NCBI GenBank assembly: GCA_003220265.1
Contig: QHRW01000108.1
Location: 28,944 to 92,943, forward strand
From: Candidatus Rokuibacteriota bacterium
GTDB taxonomy: Bacteria > Methylomirabilota > Methylomirabilia > Rokubacteriales > CSP1-6
Reading direction: 5' to 3'
DNA length: 64,000 bases
Position numbers and translations under genes: made by a program
In this document: positions 21,223-30,355 of the stretch, one piece after another
Layout of the letters: the number at the start of each line of letters is the position of its first letter
Position numbering within the stretch: the stretch's first letter is position 1
Notes under the pieces: generated by a model
The model's input: only the letters and a program-made list of their open reading frames with translations
What the model was told of the DNA's origin: nothing
Databases searched by the model: none

Positions 21223-22763
21223 TGCGCTTGGGCCAGAGCCGGGGCGCCTGTCGCACCGCCGCTCGTCAGGTGCTCGTAGTGACGGGTGATCTCCTCCAGC
21301 CGGACCAGCGGGATCCGCAAGAAGGCCTCCGCGACCACGGGGTCGAAGTGACTGCCGCAGCCGCGCGCGATCTCCTCGCGGGCGGCCTCCAGCGGCAGGG
21401 CCGTGCGATACGGCCGGTTGGAGGTGATCGCGTCGAAGACGTCGGCCACCGTCACCACCCGCGCCACCAGCGGGATGTCCTCGCCCCGCAGGCCGTCGGG
21501 ATACCCGGTGCCGTCGAACCGCTCGTGGTGGTGCCGCACCGCGCACGTCTCGCGCGCCAGGAACCGCAGCGGCTCCAGGATCTTGGCGCCGACGACGGGA
21601 TGGCTCTTGATGATCGAGAACTCCTCGGGGGTCAGCCGCTCGGGCTTGCTGAGGATCGAGTCCATGATCGACAGCTTGCCGAGGTCGTGCAGCATGGCGC
21701 CGCGCCGGACGACGTCGACCATCTCGCTCGTCATGCCCAGCGTCTGCGCGATCTCGCCGGCATAGAGCGACACGCGGGCCGAGTGTCCCTTGAGGTAGCG
21801 GTCCTTCGACTCGATGGCGTTGACGAACGCCGTGATGGTGTCGACGAGGTTGCGCTCGACGTTCTCGCGCAGGATGAGCTTCTGGAGCGCCACCGCGGTC
21901 GTCTGCGCGTAGCCGAGCAGCATCTCGCGCTCGTCGGGCAGGAAGCCGCCGGTGGCGGCCTCCCGCGCCAGGCACACGACGCCCATCGAGGGACCCACGC
22001 CGGGGATGACCGCGGCGATCGCCTCGAGCGGCTCGCTGCCGGTGGCCAGCGTCAGGATCTCCTTGCCGCCGGTGGCGACGAGGTCCTCGAACGAGCGCTG
22101 CAGCATCGTGAGCAGGCGCGTCACCAGCGTGGCCTCGCCCTGGCGGCTGGAGCTGAAGCTGCCGTGCTCGTCGCGCAGCAGCACGAGGCCGGCGTCGCCC
22201 TTGATGCTCTGCATCACGAGGCGCAGCACCTCGTCCACGAAGGCCGAGGTCTCGAGCCCCTGCAGCGCGAGATCGCCGATGCGGAACAGCACCTCGACGC
22301 CGAGCTGGCGGCGGGCGAGCTCCTCGGTGAGTCCGGCCGGCAGCGGCACCTGCCCATCCCACTTCTGCCTATCACTGCGTACGCGGGCCAGGAGCTGCTG
22401 GATCTCTCGGATGGAGAAGGGCTTCGGCAGGTAGTCGTAGGCGCCGTGGCGCAGGCCGAAGACCGCCGAGTTCACGGACGGATTCCCGGTGATGAGCACG
22501 ACCGGCGTTCCCGGCTGCTTGCCCTTCACCGCGCGCAGCAGGTCCAGGCCGGAGAGTCCCGGCATCTTGATGTCGGACACGACGAGATCGAACGGCTCGT
22601 CGGTGATCAGCGACAGCGCCTGCTCGGCGGCGGCGGCCTGGCTGACGGCGCAGCCGTTGGCCGAGAAGGCGGAGACCAGGAAGCGCAGCAGCGAGGCGTT
22701 GTCGTCCACGACGAGAACGCGCAGCGCCTCGGGAGCGGACGCGGTCGGCACGGGCGAGGCCAT
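21219..22763 (-). CDS. Response regulator with GAF and HD-GYP (cyclic di-GMP phosphodiesterase)
   Basis: A ~514-residue protein: receiver (VLVVDDNASLL, phospho-acceptor in LVVSDIKMPGLSG, KPFSIRE), GAF-like middle (~155-310), and a C-terminal HD-GYP domain with GAMLHDLGKLSIMDSIL, HHHERFDGTGYPDGLRG and VADVFDAITSNRPYR. All HD-GYP metal and GYP residues are present, so hydrolysis of cyclic di-GMP is expected. ATG 22763 has AAAGGAA upstream; an ATG 15-18 nt further up overlaps the previous stop and is possible. It opposes the diguanylate cyclases encoded at 2942 and 26084. Confidence 0.87.
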   Translation of the reverse strand: MASPVPTASAPEALRVLVVDDNASLLRFLVSAFSANGCAVSQAAAAEQALSLITDEPFDLVVSDIKMPGLSGLDLLRAVKGKQPGTPVVLITGNPSVNSAVFGLRHGAYDYLPKPFSIREIQQLLARVRSDRQKWDGQVPLPAGLTEELARRQLGVEVLFRIGDLALQGLETSAFVDEVLRLVMQSIKGDAGLVLLRDEHGSFSSSRQGEATLVTRLLTMLQRSFEDLVATGGKEILTLATGSEPLEAIAAVIPGVGPSMGVVCLAREAATGGFLPDEREMLLGYAQTTAVALQKLILRENVERNLVDTITAFVNAIESKDRYLKGHSARVSLYAGEIAQTLGMTSEMVDVVRRGAMLHDLGKLSIMDSILSKPERLTPEEFSIIKSHPVVGAKILEPLRFLARETCAVRHHHERFDGTGYPDGLRGEDIPLVARVVTVADVFDAITSNRPYRTALPLEAAREEIARGCGSHFDPVVAEAFLRIPLVRLEEITRHYEHLTSGGATGAPALAQAH

Positions 22764-22777
22764 GGGTTCCTTTCCCA

Positions 22778-24343
22778 TCATTTCGTGGACATCTGGCTGA
22801 GAAACTCCATCCACTGGCGCGTCAGCACTCCGTCGCTGGGAAACTTCAGCCCGTCCATCCCCTGGGGCAGCGTGGGGGCCACCTCGCCCTCCGGCTCGAT
22901 CACGAGGTCGGCCGGCGCCTCCGCTTCGAGCTCGCCATCCGCGGGCTCGAGGGCCGCCTCGATGGGCGGGGCCGGCGCGGCCGGGTCGGCGCCGCCGAGC
23001 AGCGCCCCGGCGAGGTCCTTGAACGAGACGCGCGCTTTGTGCGGCTCCCCGGCGGCGCCCGCGGCCGCGGGCTTCGCGAGCGGCGCCGGGCGCGGCACCG
23101 TGATCGGCGCGCTCGGACGCAGCGACAGCTCCGGCAGGTTCCGCGCACTGCGCTCGCCCTTGGGCTGCGCCTCGCTGGCCGCGACGATCGACTCGGCCAC
23201 GAAATCGAGCGGCTCCGGCTCGTCCACGACGATCAGCTCGGCCTCGGGCTCGTCCATCACGATCAGGCCGGTCTCCGCTCCGGCCACGCTCTCGAGGGCC
23301 GGGGCGACGATCGGGTCGGGGTGCACGACCAGGTCGGGCTCGCTCGCGACGACGGGCGCGATCGCCGACTTCGTCGCGGCCGCCGTGGCGTTCCCCAGCT
23401 GGAACGCGGCCAGGTAGCTCTGAAGCTGGTCGGCGAGATCGGCCTCTCGGTCATCGCTCGTGTGCGCCGGCTCCGGCTCGGCCGCGGCCTTCGGCAACAC
23501 GATGGGCTCCGGCGTGACGATCATCGGCCCGGGGGCCACGACGACCGGCTCCGGCGCCGCGATGACGGGCTCCGGCGTCACGATCAGCGGGCCCGGCACG
23601 AGGACGGGCTCGGGCTGGCTCGGCAGGGGCTCCACACGCGGCCGCGCGCTCTGCCGGCTCACCATGCTCACGACCGCCGCGGGCTCGCGCGGCGCCGCCA
23701 CCGGGCGCTCGCTGGCGCGCGGCGTGATCACCGGCTCCGCGCTCTGGCCGGCGAGCTTCCCGACCTTGAGGCTCGTTGCGCGCGCGGCGACGGGGCCGTT
23801 CATCGCGATGACGTTGTCAGCGGCCGACGGCATCTCGCTCACCGGCATCTCGCTGCGAGGCGCGGCGGCCGGGGCCGGCGCATTACGGCGCAGGCGCAGG
23901 ACCGACTCGAAGTACACGGCGGGCCCGCCCTCGACGTCCAGGAAGCGAAACTCCACGACGTCGACCTCGGGGAAGCCGAGCTGCTTGATCTTGCGATGGA
24001 ACGCCTCGGGCATCCGCTCGACGACGAAGAGCAGCCGCGGTGGACGCCCCTCGGACACGACGCAGGTGGGGTAGAGCCGCTCGAGCGACTCCGGATATTC
24101 GCGGCACCAGGAATAGGCTTCGACCGCCTTGAGCAGCATCTCCTCGTCGGCGGTGAGGCCGGTCACGATCAGGACCAGCGCGCCGTTGGGGTCGAGGCCG
24201 ATCACGTCGATCGTCGCGTTCCCGAGGAGCAGGCACGAATCGAGGACGACGAGCCCGGGCTCGATGGCGTCGATGTTCTCGCCCACGAGCATCTGGACCT
24301 TCGCCGGATCCTCGATCTTCAGCTTTTTGACGGCCACTTTCAT
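22778..24343 (-). CDS. Protein with degenerate nuclease-like N-terminal domain and long Pro/Val/Glu-rich tail
   Basis: A 521-residue protein from ATG 24343 (GAGGGAG ~10 nt upstream). Residues ~10-130 resemble a PD-(D/E)xK fold such as NucS/DUF91: IDVIGLDPNGALVLIVTG, then AVEAYSWCREYPESLERLYP. The catalytic E-x-K is replaced by V-T-G, so it is probably a binding rather than cutting domain. Residues ~165-420 are low complexity with repeated (E/G)P(V/M)(V/I)(V/I)(T/A)PEP units. The tail ends RQWMEFLSQMSTK. It sits between an NtrC activator and an HD-GYP regulator, so a scaffold or adaptor role in signalling is a reasonable guess. Not otherwise recognised. Confidence 0.55.
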   Translation of the reverse strand: MKVAVKKLKIEDPAKVQMLVGENIDAIEPGLVVLDSCLLLGNATIDVIGLDPNGALVLIVTGLTADEEMLLKAVEAYSWCREYPESLERLYPTCVVSEGRPPRLLFVVERMPEAFHRKIKQLGFPEVDVVEFRFLDVEGGPAVYFESVLRLRRNAPAPAAAPRSEMPVSEMPSAADNVIAMNGPVAARATSLKVGKLAGQSAEPVITPRASERPVAAPREPAAVVSMVSRQSARPRVEPLPSQPEPVLVPGPLIVTPEPVIAAPEPVVVAPGPMIVTPEPIVLPKAAAEPEPAHTSDDREADLADQLQSYLAAFQLGNATAAATKSAIAPVVASEPDLVVHPDPIVAPALESVAGAETGLIVMDEPEAELIVVDEPEPLDFVAESIVAASEAQPKGERSARNLPELSLRPSAPITVPRPAPLAKPAAAGAAGEPHKARVSFKDLAGALLGGADPAAPAPPIEAALEPADGELEAEAPADLVIEPEGEVAPTLPQGMDGLKFPSDGVLTRQWMEFLSQMSTK

Positions 24344-24555
24344 CGTGCGATCGCTCCCTCGTGGGGGCCTGGTAGGAGGCCTCGACGCGGTCGCTCTTGA
24401 GCAAAGTGGGTACCAAAGCCGACTCTGAAGGATAAGCCACTGATCCACAAAGATTTTTCGCCTGACGCTGGGTCTGCGGATTCGGGCAAATGGCTGATTT
24501 GTGTCCACGCACCCGGGCGTGGTGCAAGATGCGTGGATAAAAAGGATCCGGGCCC

Positions 24556-25908
<1,353 letters not shown>

Positions 25909-25917
25909 GCTCAGACG

Positions 25918-25923
25918 ATTGTA
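25918..25923 (-). promoter_or_regulatory. -10 element of the NtrC-type gene
   Basis: Reverse-strand TACAAT, 9 nt before the ATG, with TTCTTA about 18 bp further up. A start site about 7 nt downstream leaves a leader of only ~2-3 nt. Confidence 0.45.
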
Positions 25924-25973
25924 GCCGAACAGGCCCCTCGTTAAGAAAATCACCAAGTGGACACGAACTGCCC

Positions 25974-26069
25974 GCCGCAGCGCGATGCGGCACAGGCCCC
26001 GACCTCCGCAAAAAACTCCGTGACCAGGCTGGCTTGGCGCGCAGGCAACGGCGTGGCACGACGCTCGCA
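25974..26069 (+). promoter_or_regulatory. Candidate sigma-54 promoter with upstream dyad
   Basis: TGGCACG-ACGC-TCGCA (26054-26069) matches the sigma-54 -24/-12 pattern TGGCACG-N4-TTGCA except for one base. A perfect dyad GCCGCA-N6-TGCGGC (25974-25991) lies ~62 bp further upstream, where an activator site would be expected. The predicted transcript start (~26079) is only ~5 nt before the GTG of the GAF-GGDEF gene. The activator encoded divergently next door is the obvious candidate regulator. This is inference from pattern only. Confidence 0.35.
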
Positions 26070-26083
26070 GTCCGCACCCGGCC

Positions 26084-27163
26084 GTGAGCGACAAGGCGAC
26101 GGATCCCACCAAACCGGGCGACAAGCCCTCGGTGACGCAGCTCCTGAAGCGGCTGATCCAGGTCGGCATTGGACTCACCAGCGAGCGGGATCTGTCCACG
26201 CTCCTGGAGCGGATCGTGACCGAGGCCCGCCGCTTCACGAACGCCGAGGCCGGCACGCTGTTCCTCCGCGAGGGCGACCTGCTCCGCTTCGCCGTCGTGC
26301 AAAACGACGTGCTCCGGGAGCGCATGGGCGAGCTCGAGATGCGGCGCCAGTTCGCCGAGCCGCTCCGGCTGTCGCAGCCGAGCCTGGCCGGCTACGTCGC
26401 CGAGACCGCGCAGCCGATCTGCCTGCCCGACGCCTACGGCGTGCCGAAGAGCCGCCCATACGTGTTCAACCAGGACCTCGACGTGCGCCTGCACTACCAG
26501 ACCGGCTCGGTGCTGGTGGTGCCGCTGCAGGACGCCACGCGCGACGTCATCGGCGTGCTGCAGCTCATCAACGCGCGCGACGCGGCCGGCGAGGTCGTTC
26601 CCTTCGATCCGGAGCTCGAGACCCTGGTGCAGGCGCTGGCCTCGCAGGCCGCCGTCGCCATCCGGAACGCGCGGCTCGAGGAGCTGTCCTTCAAGGATCC
26701 GCTCACCGCCGTCTACAACCGCCGCTACTTCATGCTGCGCCTCGAGGAGGAGGCCCGGCGGCACGTCCGCTTCGCCGAGCCACTGTCACTCGTGCTCTTC
26801 GACATCGACGGGTTCAAGACGATCAACGACCGGCTCGGGCATCGGGCCGGCGACGACGCGCTCAAGGAGACGGCGCAGCTCATCGTGACCAACTCCCGGA
26901 GCTTCTCCATCGTCACCCGCTATGGCGGTGACGAGTTCGCGGTGCTGCTCGTCAACACGTCCAAGAGCGGCGCCGTCAAGTACGCGCAGCGCATCCGCGA
27001 CGTCATCGAGCGGCACCGCTTCAGCCACGGCCAGCTCACGGTGAGCGTGGGGATCGCCGCGCTGCCCGACGACGTGCTCGCGTCCGAGGATCTCGTGCCG
27101 GCGGCGGATCGCGCGCTCTACGTCGCCAAGCGCGTCGGCCGCAGTACGATCGAAATCGCCTGA
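26084..27163 (+). CDS. Diguanylate cyclase with GAF sensor
   Basis: A 359-residue cytosolic protein. A GAF domain (~20-195, ending QAALAIRNARLEEL-like) precedes a GGDEF domain with VLFDIDGFKTINDRLGHRAGD and the intact RYGGDEFAVLL active site. There is no RxxD inhibitory site. GTG 26084 is the only start that keeps the whole GAF domain and lacks a Shine-Dalgarno sequence. It is divergent from the NtrC-type activator. The final segment AADRALYVAKRVGRSTIEI is the usual GGDEF end. Confidence 0.86.
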   Translation: MSDKATDPTKPGDKPSVTQLLKRLIQVGIGLTSERDLSTLLERIVTEARRFTNAEAGTLFLREGDLLRFAVVQNDVLRERMGELEMRRQFAEPLRLSQPSLAGYVAETAQPICLPDAYGVPKSRPYVFNQDLDVRLHYQTGSVLVVPLQDATRDVIGVLQLINARDAAGEVVPFDPELETLVQALASQAAVAIRNARLEELSFKDPLTAVYNRRYFMLRLEEEARRHVRFAEPLSLVLFDIDGFKTINDRLGHRAGDDALKETAQLIVTNSRSFSIVTRYGGDEFAVLLVNTSKSGAVKYAQRIRDVIERHRFSHGQLTVSVGIAALPDDVLASEDLVPAADRALYVAKRVGRSTIEIA

Positions 27164-27274
27164 CGATTCCCTCGCTCCGCTCGGCGTCGTCCTTCGCGAG
27201 GTCAACGGCTCGGCGGCCCCCACTCCACCGGGTTTCCCCACGTCGGCGCAGGTTCTGCGTCGGCGGCTGAGACG

Positions 27275-27280
27275 TATACT
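27275..27280 (+). promoter_or_regulatory. -10 element upstream of the micro-ORF and E1 gene
   Basis: TATACT, with TTCTGC (27253-27258) 16 bp upstream. Its end lies exactly 7 nt before an ATG at 27288, so the transcript should start at or next to that codon. Confidence 0.5.
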
Positions 27281-27287
27281 TCGGGGC

Positions 27288-27338
27288 ATGGCGCGGCGGG
27301 GGCGGACGAGGGCGCGGCCGACGCGCGTGGCGGGATGA
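27288..27338 (+). CDS. Arg-rich micro-ORF (leader peptide candidate)
   Basis: A 16-residue frame, MARRGRTRARPTRVAG, with six arginines. Its ATG coincides with the predicted transcript start, and its stop overlaps the ATG of the E1-like enzyme (ATGA). This layout would couple translation of the large gene to the micro-ORF. It could act as a leader peptide or simply be a device to load ribosomes on a leaderless mRNA. Codons are CGG, CGC and AGG. Confidence 0.35.
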   Translation: MARRGRTRARPTRVAG

Positions 27339-29623
27339 CGGATCTCGAGGTTCTCGAGCGCATCCAGCGGCGCGTGCTCTGGCTCTCGGCGTGGATGGTG
27401 CACGCGGCCAATGCGCGTCCGGCCGTCGATGGTCTGAAGGTCGGGGGCCACCAGGCCTCCTCGTCGTCGGTGGTGAGCCTGCTGACCGCGCTCTACTTCC
27501 AGGCCCTGCGGCCGGACGACGTCGTCGCCGTCAAGGCGCACGCCTCGCCGGCGTTCTACGCGATCCAGTATTTGCGCGGCCGCCTCGGCGCGGCCGATCT
27601 CGAGCGGCTGCGCGTCTTCGGCGGTCTGCAGGCCTACCCGAGCCGCCGCAAGAATCCCGAGATCGTCGATCTCTCCACCGGCTCGATGGGCCTGGGCGCC
27701 GTCGCCGCCACCTTCGGCGGGCTCGCCACGCGCTACCTCGTGGATCACGGCGGCGCCGCCGCGCCGGCGCGCTTCGTCGTGATGGTCGGCGACGCCGAGC
27801 TCGACGAGGGCAACGTCTGGGAGATGCTCGGCGAAGAGGTGGTGCGCAAGCTCGGCAACGTGCTCTGGGTCGTGGACGTGAATCGCCAGAGCCTCGATCG
27901 CGTGACGGCCGACGCGCGCCCGCGCCAGCTCGCCGAGATGTTCCGCGCGGCCGGCTGGCGCGTGGACGAGCTGCGCTGGGGCCGCGCACTGCGGGCGCGC
28001 TTCGCGCAGCCCGGCGGCGAGCGCCTGCAAGCGCGGCTGGAGGCGATGTCGGCGAGCGAGTACCAGCGCTTGCTGCGGCTGCCGGCCGGCGGCCTGCGCA
28101 AGGCGCTCGTCACGACGCCCGACGGCGGCATCGACGGCACGCTCGATCGGTTGCTCGCCGATCTCGCAGACGACACGCTGGCCGCGCTCGTCGGCGACGT
28201 CGGCGGCCATGACCTCGCGCTGATCCTCGACGCCTACGCGACGGCCGCGCGCGACACCACGCGGCCGTCCGTCATCCTCGCGCACACGATCAAGGGCTGG
28301 GGTCTGCCCTTCGCCGGCGATCCGCTGAATCACACGATGGTCACGGGCCCCGCGCAGATCGACGCGCTGCGCGCGGCGCTCGGCGTGACGCCCGGCGAGG
28401 AGTGGGCGGGCTTCGCGCCCGACACGCCGGAGGCGCGCCACATCCGCGCGCTGCCGCCGCTGTTCCTGCCGCCGCCGTCGCCACCGGCGCCGGCCATTCC
28501 CGACGCGCTCGACGAGCCGTATCCCGAGCAGGCCTCCACGCAGGAAGCGTTCGGCCGCGTGCTGGCCGCGCTCGGCCGGCTGCCCGTCGGGGACGACATC
28601 GTCACGCTCTCGGCCGACGTGGCGGTGACGACCCATCTGGCCGGCTGGATGAATCGCAAGGGCGTCTACTTCCCCGAGGCGCGGCCCGATCCGTTCGCCG
28701 ACGTGCCGCAGACGCTCAAGTGGCGCGAAAGCCCCGGCGGCCAGCACATCGAGCTCGGCATCGCCGAGCACGACCTGTTCCTGCTGCTGGCGGCGCTCGG
28801 GCTCACCGCGGAGCTGTCGGGCCGCACGCTGCTGCCGATCGGCACGCTCTACGATCCGTTCGTGACGCGCGGCCTCGACGCCCTCTACCACGCGCTCTAC
28901 GCCGGCGCGCGCTTCGTCGTGGTGGCCACGCCGTCGGGCGTGAGCCTGGCCCCCGAGGGCGGCGCGCACCAGTCGGTGATCACGCCGGGCCTCGGTGTGA
29001 CGCTGCCCGACCTCGCGTACTACGAGCCGGCGTTCGCGCAGGAGGTCGAGTGGATCCTCCTCGCCGGCTTGCGCGCCGTGGCGGAGCGCCGCGAGAGCCT
29101 CTACCTGCGACTGAGCACGGCGCCGGTCGATCAGCGCGTGGCGCCGCCGGCAGGCGCCGAGCAGCGCGCCGCCGTCCTCGCGGGCGGCTACCGGTTGATC
29201 GACGGACGCCGCGCCGAGGGCTGGACTCCGGAGCGCGCGGTCAACCTCTTCGCGACAGGCGTGATGGTGACCGAGGCGCTGGCGGCGGCCCGGGGGCTCG
29301 CCGCGCGAGGCGCGTTCCCCAGCGTCTTCGTCGTGACGAGCCCCGATCGGCTCTATCGCGGCCTCCGGGAGCCGCGGCCCTACGTGGAGGCGCTCGTCTC
29401 CGCCGACGAGGAAGAAGTGCCGCTCGTCTCCGTCCTCGACGGCCACTCTCACGCGCTGGCGTTCCTGGGCGGCGCCCTCGGTGTCCCGCAGCTCGCCCTC
29501 GGCGTGGACACCTTCGGCCAGTCGGGGACGCGCCCCGATCTCTACCGGCACTACGGCATCGATGCCGACGCCATCGTCCGTGCCGCGGTTGTTCTCCTCG
29601 GAGGTGCGTCGCTCTCGGGTTGA
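27335..29623 (+). CDS. AceE-like thiamine-diphosphate E1 / transketolase-family enzyme
   Basis: A 762-residue TPP enzyme related to homodimeric pyruvate dehydrogenase E1 (AceE) but shorter than the ~890 residues of the E. coli protein. The N-terminal domain has GHQASSSSVVSLLTALYF and DLSTGSMGLGAVAATFGG, then the TPP/Mg segment GDAELDEGNVWEM...NRQSLD, where AceE has GDGEMDEP...N. The middle domain has IELGIAEHDLFLLLAALGL with the activating Glu, and the C-terminal transketolase domain ends HYGIDADAIVRAA. The 2-oxoacid is not clear: no E2 or E3 gene is adjacent, so a free-standing decarboxylase or transketolase role is possible. Confidence 0.72.
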   Translation: MTDLEVLERIQRRVLWLSAWMVHAANARPAVDGLKVGGHQASSSSVVSLLTALYFQALRPDDVVAVKAHASPAFYAIQYLRGRLGAADLERLRVFGGLQAYPSRRKNPEIVDLSTGSMGLGAVAATFGGLATRYLVDHGGAAAPARFVVMVGDAELDEGNVWEMLGEEVVRKLGNVLWVVDVNRQSLDRVTADARPRQLAEMFRAAGWRVDELRWGRALRARFAQPGGERLQARLEAMSASEYQRLLRLPAGGLRKALVTTPDGGIDGTLDRLLADLADDTLAALVGDVGGHDLALILDAYATAARDTTRPSVILAHTIKGWGLPFAGDPLNHTMVTGPAQIDALRAALGVTPGEEWAGFAPDTPEARHIRALPPLFLPPPSPPAPAIPDALDEPYPEQASTQEAFGRVLAALGRLPVGDDIVTLSADVAVTTHLAGWMNRKGVYFPEARPDPFADVPQTLKWRESPGGQHIELGIAEHDLFLLLAALGLTAELSGRTLLPIGTLYDPFVTRGLDALYHALYAGARFVVVATPSGVSLAPEGGAHQSVITPGLGVTLPDLAYYEPAFAQEVEWILLAGLRAVAERRESLYLRLSTAPVDQRVAPPAGAEQRAAVLAGGYRLIDGRRAEGWTPERAVNLFATGVMVTEALAAARGLAARGAFPSVFVVTSPDRLYRGLREPRPYVEALVSADEEEVPLVSVLDGHSHALAFLGGALGVPQLALGVDTFGQSGTRPDLYRHYGIDADAIVRAAVVLLGGASLSG

Positions 29624-29670
29624 CGAGCTCGCGTCGGGCCAACGGCCCGGGAGATGCAACGGGGACAGGC

Positions 29671-30309
29671 ATGGCTCGACGGCTCGAGACGACAGGCTCT
29701 GCGGCGCACTTCATGCCGGCGCGCAAGACGCTCCCGGCGCTCCGGGCGGCGGCGGCGGGGTGCCGCGGGTGCGACCTCTACAAGCGCGGGACGCAGACGG
29801 TGTTCGGCGAGGGGCGGGCCGACGCCAGGGTCATGATGATCGGCGAGCAGCCGGGCCACGAGGAAGACCTCGCGGGCAAGCCGTTCGTCGGGCCGGCGGG
29901 CAAACTGCTCGACCGCGCCCTGGCCGAGGCCGGCATCCCCCGCGACGACGTCTACGTCACGAACGTGGTGAAGCACTTCAAGTGGGAGCCGCGCGGCAAG
30001 CGCCGCATCCACGCCAAGCCCAACCAGATGGAGATCAGCGCCTGCCTGCCCTGGCTGCAGGCGGAGCTCGACGTGGTGAAGCCCGAGGCCGTCGTGTGCC
30101 TGGGGGCCACCGCAGCCCAGGCGCTCCTCGGCCCGAAATTCCGCGTCACCAAGGAGCGCGGCCGCTGGGTGAAGGCGCCGTGGGCGCTCCGCGTGCTGGC
30201 CACGGTGCATCCCTCGTCGATCCTGCGCGCGCCCGACGACGAGGCGCGCCACCGCGAGTTCGAGCGCTTCGTCGCCGACCTCGTCCACGTGCGCGCCGCC
30301 CTGGCCTGA
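29671..30309 (+). CDS. Uracil-DNA glycosylase of the UdgX type
   Basis: A 212-residue Fe-S uracil-DNA glycosylase. It has the family-4-like GEQPGHEEDLAGKPFVGPAG active-site motif, CRGC plus later SACLPWL and VVCLGAT cysteines for the iron-sulfur cluster, and ATVHPSSILRAP. Most diagnostic is the extra loop KRRIH (residues 110-114): in UdgX its His attacks the abasic sugar and forms a covalent protein-DNA link. It should recognise uracil in DNA from cytosine deamination. Start ATG 29671 sits after GGGGACAGG. It stands alone between the E1-like gene and glcD. Confidence 0.88.
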   Translation: MARRLETTGSAAHFMPARKTLPALRAAAAGCRGCDLYKRGTQTVFGEGRADARVMMIGEQPGHEEDLAGKPFVGPAGKLLDRALAEAGIPRDDVYVTNVVKHFKWEPRGKRRIHAKPNQMEISACLPWLQAELDVVKPEAVVCLGATAAQALLGPKFRVTKERGRWVKAPWALRVLATVHPSSILRAPDDEARHREFERFVADLVHVRAALA

Positions 30310-30338
30310 GCCCCACCCCGGCCGGCCATGCGACGGGG

Positions 30339-30344
30339 TATACT
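30339..30344 (+). promoter_or_regulatory. -10 element of the glcDEF operon
   Basis: TATACT, ending 11 nt before the glcD ATG, so the leader would be ~4 nt. No Shine-Dalgarno sequence is present in between (tcgtccattcc). Confidence 0.45.
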
Positions 30345-30355
30345 TCGTCCATTCC

